Shown: piece after piece, positions 36,453-44,401 of the stretch | Numbering within the stretch: the stretch's first letter is position 1 | How the letters are laid out: every line of letters starts with the position of its first letter | Source: Cupriavidus sp. IDO | Lineage (GTDB): Bacteria > Pseudomonadota > Gammaproteobacteria > Burkholderiales > Burkholderiaceae | Direction: 5' to 3' | Length of the DNA stretch: 64,000 nt | Assembly (NCBI RefSeq): GCF_000812465.1 | Contig: NZ_JWMA01000005.1 | Location: forward strand, 1-64,000 | Translations under genes and position numbers: made by a program | Notes under the pieces: model-generated | Databases searched by the model: none | What the model was told of the DNA's origin: nothing | The model's input: the letters and a program-made list of their open reading frames with translations, nothing else

Positions 36453-37226
36453 TCAGGAACCGCCGAACCAGTTGTACCCCTGGTCCTCCCAATAGCCACC
36501 CGGATACTTGTTGGTCACGAACATCGCGACGATATGTTTCGGGTTCTTGTATCCGAGCTTGGTGGGCATGCGCAGCTTCATCGGAAAGCCGTACTTCGGC
36601 GGCAGGCGTTCGCCGTCATAGGTGAACGTCAGCAGCGTCTGCGGATGCAATGCGGTAGCCATGTCGATGCTGGAGTAGTAGTCGTCGGCGCAGCGAAAGC
36701 CCACGTACTTTGCTGTCGTATCCGCACCGATGCGCTGGAGAAAGTCGGAAAAGCGTGTCCCGCCCCACTTGCCGATGGCGCTCCATCCCTCCACGCAGAT
36801 ATGGCGCGTCACCTGCGACGTCTGCGGCAGCGCGTACAGTTCCTCGAGTGTCCACGGCGTCTTGTGCGAAACCAGGCCGCCGACCTCGAGCCGGAACCCG
36901 TCGGCGTCCACCTCCGGCACTTCATCAATGCCGTAGTAGGCATTGAACGGGAACGGCCGCGTCAGCATGGACTCAGGATAGGTCGGCGCCAGGCGGTGCG
37001 GGTCGAACAACCAGCCCTGCACGCGGTCGTTGAAGCGCGAGACCGCCATCAGGAAGGATTCGACCGATGGTTCGTCGGTGATGCTGCAGCCGGTCAGCAG
37101 CAGCAGGCCGCCAAGCGTGATGGCACGCTTGCCGAACAGCCGGCGGGACGGCATGCTCAGTTCACGGGTGGCATCGTGCAGGATCAGCTCGCGGTCGAGC
37201 CGGATGATTCGTTCGGGCGTGCTCAC
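36453..37226 (-). CDS. sulfite-oxidase-family molybdopterin protein (MsrP-like)
   Basis: A 257-residue oxidoreductase with the SUOX molybdopterin fold. The Mo-ligand Cys is in RHICVEGWSAIGKWGG. The N-terminal segment ends in LLLLTGCS, a lipobox, so it is probably a periplasmic lipoprotein rather than a Tat-exported soluble enzyme. The start is GTG 37226 with a GGAGGAA site. A cytochrome b gene lies immediately upstream, as in MsrPQ-type methionine sulfoxide or related reductases, where the membrane protein feeds electrons to the molybdoenzyme. The substrate is not established. Confidence 0.87.
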   Translation of the reverse strand: MSTPERIIRLDRELILHDATRELSMPSRRLFGKRAITLGGLLLLTGCSITDEPSVESFLMAVSRFNDRVQGWLFDPHRLAPTYPESMLTRPFPFNAYYGIDEVPEVDADGFRLEVGGLVSHKTPWTLEELYALPQTSQVTRHICVEGWSAIGKWGGTRFSDFLQRIGADTTAKYVGFRCADDYYSSIDMATALHPQTLLTFTYDGERLPPKYGFPMKLRMPTKLGYKNPKHIVAMFVTNKYPGGYWEDQGYNWFGGS

Positions 37227-37247
37227 GGCAGTTCCTCCAGGTGCAGC

Positions 37248-37886
37248 CTAGCGGCCGCGCAGCATGATGATGAGAGACCGCGGCACCAGCACGGTCATCA
37301 CCACATGAACGACAATGAACAGCGCGATCGCGCTCATGCCAATGAAATGCACCCATCGCGCTGCGTCATAGCCCCCCATCAGCATGCGCAGCAGCGGGAG
37401 CTGCACCGACTTCCAGATGGCAAGACCAGACAGCACCGTGAGCACGATCACGACGACCACCCCGAGATAAAGCAGCTTCTGGGCGGCGTTGTATTCGGCG
37501 AGGTTGGCGTGCGAAAGCTTGCCTCGCAAGGCCGCGGCCACGTCATGCAGCGCCGACGGGATCGAGACCGGGATGAAGCGCCGCCGGAATCGGCCGGTGA
37601 CAACGTTCATCACCAGGTAGAACAGCCCGTTGGCCACCAGCAGCCACATGGCTGCAAAATGCCATTGCAGCGCTCCGGCAAGCCAGCCGCCGAGCGTGAT
37701 GTCGTTGGGGAAGCGGAAGGCGAACAGCGGTGAAGAGTTGTAGATGCGCCAGCCGCTGAGCATCATGATGATCACCGCGATCGCATTCAGCCAGTGCGTG
37801 ATGCGCAGCCAGGCCGGCTGGATCGTCGAGGATGGGCGTGCGGGAGTCTTTGGCCTGATCGCCGCCAATGGCCGTGCAGTCTTCAC
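37248..37886 (-). CDS. cytochrome b561-family membrane protein
   Basis: A 212-residue di-heme-type cytochrome b with four to five membrane helices. Candidate heme-ligand His residues are in RITHWLNAIA, LQWHFAAMW, RWVHFIGMS and IVVHVVMTV. The start is GTG 37886 with a GGAGAGA site. It lies 21 bases before the molybdopterin-protein gene and is probably its quinol-linked electron donor. Confidence 0.87.
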   Translation of the reverse strand: MKTARPLAAIRPKTPARPSSTIQPAWLRITHWLNAIAVIIMMLSGWRIYNSSPLFAFRFPNDITLGGWLAGALQWHFAAMWLLVANGLFYLVMNVVTGRFRRRFIPVSIPSALHDVAAALRGKLSHANLAEYNAAQKLLYLGVVVVIVLTVLSGLAIWKSVQLPLLRMLMGGYDAARWVHFIGMSAIALFIVVHVVMTVLVPRSLIIMLRGR

Positions 37887-37989
37887 GTTCTCTCTCCGAT
37901 GCGATGTGGTTTCGCGGCTATCGCCGTTTCGCTTACATCACGTTCGTCGTCCGGCGCGGCGGGAACTTACATGGATCTCACAAAGAATT

Positions 37990-38560
37990 TTTTTAGCTCT
38001 TCGCGGGGTAGCAGGTCTGGGTTCCTGGATGCGCTGCTGTTTCGCCGGCGTAGCCGGCGACCTCCTTTTTGACGGCGCGGGTTTACGGGTATTTGCTTCA
38101 GGGCAGAACTAGACTGCCTGCCGCGCAGATCGCCAGGGGCAACGCCGGGAAGACCGCTGTCCTCCCGACCTCGTGAGAGCGGAGTGGCACCCTGATCAAG
38201 CGACGTGCCTGCGGCAAGAGGTTTTGGACCACGACGGTGGTGCGCGATTCGGCTGCGCATGCCTCCGGGTCTCAAGCTGCGTACCACTCCGCTCTCACGA
38301 GGTCGGGAGGACGGCCTGTCAATGCCTCGCGCCGTCTCGTCACAACGCGGCAGGCATCGTAGCTATGCCCTGAAGCCAATACCCGTACAAAAACCGTCGA
38401 ACACTACGATAAGACTGGCCGTCCGCCGAGGACAGCAAACGCGTTTTTGGTTACTTTTGTCGCTCGGACAAAAGTGACTCACCCGGCAGGGCGAAACGGG
38501 GCCGTCAAACCATCGACAGCGCCCAACCGCAGCCCCCCCCTCAGACACATCAACAACCCG
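37990..38560. repeat. large palindromic noncoding repeat, copy A (shortened)
   Basis: A dispersed repeat, same orientation as and clearly homologous to 50828-51492. Core arms of 28 bp are perfect: 38160-38187 (beginning TCCTCCCGACCTCGTGAGAG) inverted at 38284-38311. The terminal GTTTCGCC (38039) and GGCGAAAC (to 38497) also match copy B. Copy A lacks about 65 bases in the left half that copy B retains, so its palindrome is asymmetric. No coding frame with a ribosome binding site is seen. It fills the gap between the cytochrome b and UdgX genes. Confidence 0.85.
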
Positions 38561-38719
38561 CCTTGACGATAGAACCAATAGTCAGGAAAGCAAGGAATCG
38601 CCGACAAGAACCTGATCGCCTTTGGAACCCGCTTCAGGTTACCAATCCCGCAACCCTTCGCCGATGGCGCAGTTCATGCATTTCACGAAGATATCCGCCC
38701 GAGTATTCAGGAGGCCCGA

Positions 38720-39331
38720 ATGCCAGCCCCCGCCAACAAGCCCCCGGTCAGCCGCGCTCAACTCAATGCCTGCCGACGCTGCACGCTCTGGCGCGATGCC
38801 ACGCAAGGCGTGCCCGGCGAGGGCCCCGGTGGCGCGCGCATCATGCTGGTCGGTGAACAGCCGGGATCGCAGGAAGACTTGCAAGGCGCGCCATTTGTCG
38901 GGCCCGCCGGGCATTTGCTGGATGAAGCGCTGCACAAGGCCGGTATCGACCGCAACACGGTCTACATGACCAATGCCGTCAAGCATTTCAAATTCGAGCT
39001 GCGCGGCAAGCGCAGGCTGCACAAGACACCGTCTCAGCTGGAAATGGAGGCCTGCGGCTACTGGCTGGAACGGGAGATCCAGCGGATCGATCCGCTGGTC
39101 ATCGTCGCGCTGGGCGCCACCGCGGCCAGGTCCGTGCTGGGACGCAAGAGCGTGACGCTCTCGGCGATGATGGACGAGCCCGTCGAGCACGACGGCAGGC
39201 TCGTGCTTGCCACTTACCATCCCTCCTTTGCCTTGCGGCAAACCTCGGAAGAAGCGCGCGCGGCTACCTTCGAGCGGATCGTCGCGAGCCTGCGTCGCGC
39301 CGCAAGGCTTGAGCGCAAGCGTGGCGCCTGA
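38720..39331 (+). CDS. UdgX-like uracil-DNA glycosylase superfamily protein
   Basis: A 203-residue Fe-S uracil-DNA glycosylase relative. Motif A reads GEQPGSQEDLQGAPFVGPAG. The [4Fe-4S] ligands Cys18, Cys21 and Cys112 with His89 are in place. The R-loop KRRLH carries His101, the residue that in Mycobacterium smegmatis UdgX forms a covalent bond with the deoxyribose of uracil-containing DNA; the mycobacterial loop is KRRIH. The gene is likely to act in DNA repair or DNA marking. The ATG at 38720 is directly downstream of the palindromic repeat. Confidence 0.9.
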   Translation: MPAPANKPPVSRAQLNACRRCTLWRDATQGVPGEGPGGARIMLVGEQPGSQEDLQGAPFVGPAGHLLDEALHKAGIDRNTVYMTNAVKHFKFELRGKRRLHKTPSQLEMEACGYWLEREIQRIDPLVIVALGATAARSVLGRKSVTLSAMMDEPVEHDGRLVLATYHPSFALRQTSEEARAATFERIVASLRRAARLERKRGA

Positions 39332-39358
39332 CACGCCCTGGGCGTCGATCCGCAGCCG

Positions 39359-39592
39359 CTAACGCCTGCTCGCCGCGAGCAGACTGGCGCGCGACAGCGC
39401 CAGCAGGAGCGCCGCGAGGGTCAGCCACGTCAGCGCCGGATGCCGTGCGCTCAGCTCACGCAGCGACACCGGCGTGCGCGGGGGCGCGTGCGCGGCTGCG
39501 GCGATGCGCCGTGAGCGCCGGTTGGCGGACCACAGCTGGAACACAGCGCCCGCCAGCCACATCGCGGCACCCACGTAGCGGGACGAAGACAT
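39359..39592 (-). CDS. small hypothetical membrane protein
   Basis: A 77-residue protein with a hydrophobic N-terminal segment (about 6-22), a basic middle and a second hydrophobic segment (about 53-70). The family is not recognised. The start ATG is at 39592. Support is moderate: the frame has suitable codon use and sits in an otherwise empty gap, but nothing else confirms it. Confidence 0.5.
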   Translation of the reverse strand: MSSSRYVGAAMWLAGAVFQLWSANRRSRRIAAAAHAPPRTPVSLRELSARHPALTWLTLAALLLALSRASLLAASRR

Positions 39593-39622
39593 GGCCCTTC
39601 TCCGGGCGGACCATTCGCATCC

Positions 39623-40051
39623 TTACAGCGGCGGGTTCACCCAATACGGGTCGCGGCCATAGTACTCGTGCACGGTCCGGCCCCATGTCGCGTCGGCCAT
39701 GCTCGGCCAGCTGTCCTTGTTGAAGCCCGGGTCGGCCTTGATGCGTTCGGCAGTCGCGGCGATGCGGAAGCATTTCTCGTCGGTATCCATGACAAGTGCG
39801 TTCCACGGAATCGCGTGCAGCGTGTCGCCCATACCGAGGAAGCCGCCGGTGGTCAGCACCGCATAGGCGATGCGGCCGCGTGGCACGTCGAGCATGATTT
39901 CCGAGATCTTGCCGACATGCTCGCCGTCGGATGAGTACGTCTTGGTGCCGTCCAGGCTCGATGCCGCCATGACTTCCGGGCCGGGGCCCGCGCCCACGCC
40001 GGAACCGACGATGGCCGCGCCTTGCCTGCTGGTGGTGGTGTGCGTTTGCAT
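39623..40051 (-). CDS. PRC-barrel domain protein
   Basis: A 142-residue protein with a PRC-barrel domain at about 30-105 (VGKISEIMLDVPRGRIAYAVLTTGGFLGMGD, HAIPWNAL). The ATG at 40051 has an AAGGAG site. PRC-barrel proteins of this small cytoplasmic type occur widely in stress-related gene sets of proteobacteria; function unknown. Confidence 0.85.
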   Translation of the reverse strand: MQTHTTTSRQGAAIVGSGVGAGPGPEVMAASSLDGTKTYSSDGEHVGKISEIMLDVPRGRIAYAVLTTGGFLGMGDTLHAIPWNALVMDTDEKCFRIAATAERIKADPGFNKDSWPSMADATWGRTVHEYYGRDPYWVNPPL

Positions 40052-40306
40052 GTTGCGCTCCTTGAGTGGTAGCGGGTCAGAACGCTTGTGCATGCGCAAT
40101 GAGCGTGCCCGCCGCCAGCGCTATGCGTGCCGCCGGGCATGCTGTCCGCGCCGGGCGGCAGAGCGGGAAGGGACCATGCCCGGAGGGCTGGCCAGGCAAC
40201 GATGCCGCAGTAATTCTTGCTGCCGGCCATTGCAAAAAGCGGCATAACGGGGGACCTCGGCCCGTGCCGCCGCAAAAGAGAACAGGCCGCTTGCAAAATT
40301 CCACTT

Positions 40307-40330
40307 GTAATGAGATCGATTCCCATTTAC
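40307..40330. promoter_or_regulatory. Fur-box-like inverted repeat
   Basis: GTAATGAGA faces TCCCATTTAC around a short centre containing GATCGAT. The outer GTAA/TTAC and inner symmetry resemble betaproteobacterial Fur sites, though less exact than the site at 670-690. It lies about 420 bases upstream of the Fur-family gene. Confidence 0.45.
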
Positions 40331-40517
40331 CATGGCATCACTGTCTGACACAGGGCGCACAGCCCGACCGGCAGAACGGCCAGACCTGGCGCCGCTACGG
40401 CACGTAGCGAGACCTGCGGGACCGGCCGGCAAGCATTCCGGATGCCGCCGCGCGGCGTTCGTTACCGACTTTTGTGGGGACCGCTCCGTACCGCGGAGCG
40501 TTTGGCAGTAGCCAGTC

Positions 40518-40571
40518 GCCGGAAGATCGGGAAAGCATCCAGACCCCGCTTTCCCGATCGCGTCTTCCGGC
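40518..40571. repeat. long hairpin upstream of the Fur-family gene
   Basis: GATCGGGAAAGC (40525-40536) pairs perfectly with GCTTTCCCGATC (40548-40559), loop of 11. After a 5-base bulge, outer GCCGGAA (40518-40524) pairs with TTCCGGC (40565-40571). A T-run (40588-40592) follows 16 bases later, too far for a standard terminator. Confidence 0.6.
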
Positions 40572-40751
40572 GGCAAGCCAGGCCACCTTTTTATTCCGCG
40601 CGTCGTCCAGGCACGGCGCTCCGTCCGGGACGCCCCAGCAGGGGCTGCCCTGGACGCTCCGCAAGCCTGAATTCCGCAAACCCGCCGTGATGACTGACCA
40701 TCGCCCGCGCTTCGTGCAAGTCGCACCGATCGCGCGGGCGCAAGCTGCCGC

Positions 40752-41198
40752 ATGCCCATGCCACCCCTGACCTCCGATCCCATCCACCTGAAGCGCGCCG
40801 GCCTCAAGGCCACGTCGCCGCGCATGCGCATCCTCGAGGTGTTCCGGACCAGCGCGCGGCGCCATCTGAGTGCCGAAGACGTATACCGCGTCCTGCTGAC
40901 GCAGACCGACGACGCCGGACTGTCCACCGTCTATCGCGTGCTGAACCAGCTGGTGCAGGCGAACATCCTGCTGCGCCACAGCTTCGAATCCGACCATGCG
41001 GTGTTCGAGCTCAACGAGGGCGGCCACCACGATCACCTGATCTGCGTGGCCTGCGGGCGTGTCGAGGAATTCCAGGATGAAGGGATCGAACGGCGCCAGC
41101 GCCAGGTGGCCACCGAGCACTCATTTGTGCTGCGCGAACACATGCTCGTGTTGTACGGCGTCTGCCCCCGATGCCGGGCGCGCCCGGATGAAAGCTGA
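40752..41198 (+). CDS. Fur-family metalloregulator
   Basis: A 148-residue ferric-uptake-regulator family protein: winged helix at about 8-90 (GLKATSPRMRILEVF, STVYRVLNQLVQANI) and dimerisation/metal domain with HHDHLICVACGRVEEF and the CPRC zinc knuckle. The pattern is that of Fur proper rather than Zur or PerR, but it may be a paralogue of the main fur gene. A 83-residue Cys-containing protein follows 30 bases later. It could act on the Fur box at 670-690; that is inference. Confidence 0.88.
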   Translation: MPMPPLTSDPIHLKRAGLKATSPRMRILEVFRTSARRHLSAEDVYRVLLTQTDDAGLSTVYRVLNQLVQANILLRHSFESDHAVFELNEGGHHDHLICVACGRVEEFQDEGIERRQRQVATEHSFVLREHMLVLYGVCPRCRARPDES

Positions 41199-41228
41199 GC
41201 GCGCGGAGCCGTCAACCTGGAGCCGACC

Positions 41229-41480
41229 ATGGACCGCCTGGCCAAGCCGCTATCCGAACTGAAACACCTGCTCAACCGCTACCTGCGCCAGGAGCCGGGC
41301 TGCCACGACTGCCAGCTGCGCGCGGTCTGCGTGCACCGGCCCGACCATACCGGCTGCAACTGGAGCGCGGAAGTCGATTTTCCCGAGCGCACCGAAGCCG
41401 AAGCGGTGCGCAACCTGCGCCAGGCGCGCCGCGTGGTGATGCTCGCGCGCGAGCGCTACAACGTGGCGGCAAGCGCCTGA
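41229..41480 (+). CDS. small Cys-containing hypothetical protein
   Basis: An 83-residue protein with CHDC-x5-C and a further Cys near residue 39, suggesting a metal or zinc site, and a helical C-terminus. The family is not recognised. The ATG at 41229 has a GGAG site, and the gene lies 30 bases after the Fur-family gene, so the two are probably co-transcribed. It ends three bases from the convergent EamA gene. Confidence 0.65.
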   Translation: MDRLAKPLSELKHLLNRYLRQEPGCHDCQLRAVCVHRPDHTGCNWSAEVDFPERTEAEAVRNLRQARRVVMLARERYNVAASA

Positions 41481-41482
41481 CT

Positions 41483-42394
41483 TCAGCTACGCACGGCGGA
41501 GGGCTCCGCCACCACCGGCGCGGGCCGCAATACCAGCCACACCGCCATGCCGATCAGCGCGCCGCCGGCAAGGTGCGCCCACGACAGCGTCTCCCCCAGG
41601 AAGAGCGCGCCCCAGACGATCCCGAACGGCGGGATCAGGAAGGTGACGGTGAGCGAACGCACCGGTCCCAGGTCCGCGATCAGCCGGTAGTACAGGATGT
41701 ACGCGATCGCCGTACACACCATGCCGAGCCCGAGCATCGCGCCCCAGACACCGGCGCCGGCATCGCCCAGCGTGTTGTGCCGGACCAGCGCAGCCACGCA
41801 GAACGGCAGCAGGAACAATGACGCGCCGGCTAGGCTGCCCGTGGCCACCAGCCGGCTGTCGAGCCCGCCGCGCTCAGTGATCCAGCGGCGCGTCAGGAAG
41901 CCCGCGAACCCGTAGCAAGCGGTTGCCACCAGACAGGCCGCCGCACCCAGCAGCACCTGCGCGGAAAACGCCACGGGCCCGGTGCGGGTCAGCACCGCCA
42001 CGCCCGCCACGCCAAGCATCACGCCGAGTGCCTTGGCCCGCGTCAGCTTCTCGGCGAAGAACAGCGATCCGATCAGCACGCCCATCAGCGGCGTCATGGC
42101 ATTGAACACGGCCGAGTAGCCAGCCGGCAGCCACAGCGCGGCGATCGCGTACATGACGAAGGGAATGCCCGAATTCACGATGCCGACCACGATCACCGCC
42201 CGCCATTTGCCGCGCATATCCCAGCGCAGGCCGAGCAGGGGCAGGCAGGCCGCCAGCGTCACCGCCCCGATCAGCACCCGCAGGAACGCCGAGGGCAAGG
42301 GGCCGAGCACCGGTGCACCGATGCGGATGAACAGGAAGCTGGCGCCCCAGATGGCGGCCAGCGAAAGCAGGCGGATAAGATCGGCGGGTTTCAT
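41483..42394 (-). CDS. EamA/DMT-family transporter
   Basis: A 303-residue inner-membrane protein with ten predicted helices in two EamA repeats, of the RhaT/YdcZ-like drug/metabolite exporter superfamily. AAIWGASFLFIRIG at the start and LYYRLIADLGPVRSLTVTFLIPPFGIVWGALFLGE in the second repeat are typical. ATG 42394 is preferred over upstream in-frame starts, which add a non-hydrophobic region. The substrate is unknown. Confidence 0.88.
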   Translation of the reverse strand: MKPADLIRLLSLAAIWGASFLFIRIGAPVLGPLPSAFLRVLIGAVTLAACLPLLGLRWDMRGKWRAVIVVGIVNSGIPFVMYAIAALWLPAGYSAVFNAMTPLMGVLIGSLFFAEKLTRAKALGVMLGVAGVAVLTRTGPVAFSAQVLLGAAACLVATACYGFAGFLTRRWITERGGLDSRLVATGSLAGASLFLLPFCVAALVRHNTLGDAGAGVWGAMLGLGMVCTAIAYILYYRLIADLGPVRSLTVTFLIPPFGIVWGALFLGETLSWAHLAGGALIGMAVWLVLRPAPVVAEPSAVRS

Positions 42395-42672
42395 GATGGG
42401 TGCTGGCGAGGGCGCGTGGCGCCAGAGGAAGCTGCGGGGGATGGCGGCGATTAGACGCCTGCCGGAAGACGTCCGCAAGCTGATTTCGGACCTCTGCCTG
42501 CCCCGGAATGCCACCGACCAATGCCGACAAACCCATACTGATTGCATGGCGTTATCGCCTTTTAATGCACATTTGTGGTGCTTTTAACGCCACTTAGGCC
42601 GCGTTTCCGTCTCATTTCTTTCTACAACCTTTCCACCTCACCCCCCGGATGAGGGGAGGGTGTAACGGACGC

Positions 42673-42702
42673 GTGACAAGGCGACTTTGATTAAACTAAA
42701 AT
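42673..42702 (+). promoter_or_regulatory. sigma-70-like promoter of a short transcription unit
   Basis: GTGACA (42673-42678), 18-base spacer, TAAAAT (42697-42702). Each hexamer has five of six consensus bases. A strong terminator begins only 46 bases after the -10. Confidence 0.55.
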
Positions 42703-42708
42703 CTGGTC

Positions 42709-42780
42709 TGCGCCAGAGTTAATTGACCCCTCCGACGCATTCCCGACAAGCCGCCAGGACCCTGGCGGCTTCTTTTTTTT
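42709..42780 (+). ncRNA. candidate short RNA or attenuated leader, about 70 nt
   Basis: Inferred from the promoter at 42673-42702 and the terminator at 42748-42780. The PadR-like gene starts at 42898, beyond the terminator, so the unit is either an independent small RNA or an attenuated leader of that gene. No ORF with a ribosome binding site is seen inside. Confidence 0.4.
42748..42780 (+). terminator. strong rho-independent terminator
   Basis: AAGCCGCCAGG (42748-42758) and CCTGGCGGCTT (42761-42771), then C and eight T to 42780. One of the strongest terminators in the window, yet no protein gene ends just before it on the plus strand. Confidence 0.9.
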
Positions 42781-42897
42781 CGGCGCCAGCCCTGCCCATC
42801 CTGCCCAGGGGCATATTTGCCGCGCCGCCGCACCCCGTTCTCCGCACATCGCCAAACTGGCGTCAACCGCCGCGCCGGCTACCGCGTTGCCTGCCAC

Positions 42898-43200
42898 ATG
42901 AAACAACAGTTCCTTGGCCTGCTCGCGCGCGTATATGTCCTGCAATTCGCCCTCGAGGTGCCCGCAACCGTGGCCATGCTGGCGGATATGCTGATGGAGT
43001 ACGGCTTCCAGGTCGACATCGGTTCCGTGCGGCCACTGCTGCGTGCGCTGCAAATGGAAGGCTATCTTGAAAGCGTGCTGCGCGACGGGATCGGCCGTGT
43101 CTATCTGCTCACCGAACGCGGCCGGGAAGAGCTGCAGAACAACCGCAAGCGCATCGACGACCTGTATCGCCGGCTGCACGCCGACGCCGGCCGCACGTGA
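42898..43200 (+). CDS. PadR-like winged-helix protein
   Basis: A 100-residue protein with a PadR/winged-helix fold: helix-turn-helix in about residues 18-60 and a wing around YLESVLRDGIGRVYLLTERGREEL. The length corresponds to a PadR domain with a short C-terminal helix. The ATG at 42898 is used; the frame is open 27 codons further upstream through the terminator region. It could be a transcriptional regulator of nearby genes; no target is obvious. Confidence 0.75.
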   Translation: MKQQFLGLLARVYVLQFALEVPATVAMLADMLMEYGFQVDIGSVRPLLRALQMEGYLESVLRDGIGRVYLLTERGREELQNNRKRIDDLYRRLHADAGRT

Positions 43201-43279
43201 TCCTGCCTGATCGTGCCCACTGCCAGCGGGCGGACGGGAAGTCCGGGGCGTACCCGTTTCTGCGAACAAGTCTGCGAAC

Positions 43280-43308
43280 AAAAAACCCCGGCGCCTTCCG
43301 GCCCGGGG
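43280..43308 (-). terminator. rho-independent terminator of the phosphonate-type transporter operon
   Basis: On the minus strand a CCCCGG/CCGGGG stem with an 11-base loop is followed by six T (43285-43280). It lies 29 bases beyond the stop of the binding-protein gene at 43337. Confidence 0.8.
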
Positions 43309-43336
43309 CTTCGCTTTTCTCAACTTCAGGGCGTGA

Positions 43337-44356
43337 TTACTTCTTCTCCGCCTTGCCCTCGTAACGCTTGCTCCACTCGGCCAGGATGCGGTCGCGGTTG
43401 GCGCTCGCCCAGGTGAAGTCGTTCTTGATCAGGCGTTTTTCGTAGTCGGCCGGCAGTAGCGCATCCGGCTTGGCGATGCCCGGCACCGCCAGCACCGCGA
43501 AGTTCTTCTCGTACAGCGCCATCGCGTCATGCGAGGCCGAGAAGTCGGCCAGCTTGCGCGCGGCTTCCAGGTTCTTCGTGCCCTTGATGATCGCGGTGGC
43601 CTCGATGTCCCAGCCCAGGCCTTCGCTCGGCAGCACGATATCGATCGGCGCGCCTTCCTTCTTCGACTTCATCGCGCGGTACTCGAACGCAATGCCGATC
43701 GGGAACTCACCCTGCGCGGCCACCTTGCAGGGCTTGGAGCCCGAATGCGTGTACAGGCCGATGTTCTTGTGCAGGGCGTCCATATAGCTCCAGCCCTTCT
43801 GCTCGCCCATCATCTGCAGCCAGGCGCTGACGTCCAGGAAGCCGGTGCCCGACGAGGCCGGGTGCGGCATCACGATCTTGCCGGCGTAGACCGGCTTGGT
43901 CAGGTCCGCCCACGAGGTTGGCCTGGGCAGGCCCAGCTTCTGCGCCTCCACGGTGTTGAAGCAGATCGCCGCGCCCCACACATCCATGCCGACCCATGCC
44001 GGCGGATTGGCCGCGCTGCGGTATTGCGCGTCGATGGCGCCGAGGTTCTTCGGCGCATACGGCTGAAGCATGCCTTCCTTGTCGAGGATGGCCAGGCTGG
44101 AACCGGCCAGGCCCCACACCGCGTCGGCGCGCGGCGCGGCCTTCTCGGCCAGCAGCTTGGCGGTGACGATGCCGGTGGAATCGCGCACCCACTTGATCTC
44201 GATGTCGGGATTGGCCTTCTCGAAGGCAGCCTTGTAGGCGGCGATCTGGTCGGCTTCGAGTGCGGTGTAGACGGTCAGCACGGTGGCGGCGTGGGCGCCG
44301 CCGGCCAGCAGCGCGAACGCGGCGAGGGCCGTGGCGGTACGGATGGTGCGGGACAT
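43337..44356 (-). CDS. 2-aminoethylphosphonate-type ABC transporter substrate-binding protein
   Basis: A 339-residue periplasmic binding protein of the Fe(3+)/2-aminoethylphosphonate (PhnS2-like) type: a signal peptide ending GAHA, then TVLTVYTALEADQIAAYKAAFEKANPDIEIKWVRDSTG at the mature start. Together with the following fused permease and the ATPase it forms a set characteristic of AEP transporters, though iron or putrescine-like substrates occur in relatives. The ATG at 44356 has an AAGGAGA site. It is the last gene of the operon and is followed by a terminator. Confidence 0.85.
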   Translation of the reverse strand: MSRTIRTATALAAFALLAGGAHAATVLTVYTALEADQIAAYKAAFEKANPDIEIKWVRDSTGIVTAKLLAEKAAPRADAVWGLAGSSLAILDKEGMLQPYAPKNLGAIDAQYRSAANPPAWVGMDVWGAAICFNTVEAQKLGLPRPTSWADLTKPVYAGKIVMPHPASSGTGFLDVSAWLQMMGEQKGWSYMDALHKNIGLYTHSGSKPCKVAAQGEFPIGIAFEYRAMKSKKEGAPIDIVLPSEGLGWDIEATAIIKGTKNLEAARKLADFSASHDAMALYEKNFAVLAVPGIAKPDALLPADYEKRLIKNDFTWASANRDRILAEWSKRYEGKAEKK

Positions 44357-44401
44357 GGATTCTCCTTTGGGGTGCAGCGTGCGTAGTGAATGGGTCGGGC
44401 G

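Larger units (their letters stand above)
40052..40751. other. 700-base intergenic region before the Fur-family gene
   Basis: No convincing coding frame. It contains a Fur-box-like dyad (40307-40330) and a long hairpin (40518-40571), listed separately, plus a smaller CGCTCCG/CGGAGCG hairpin near 40491-40510. The region could hold the promoter and a long structured leader of the Fur-family gene, or a separate RNA. Confidence 0.45.
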
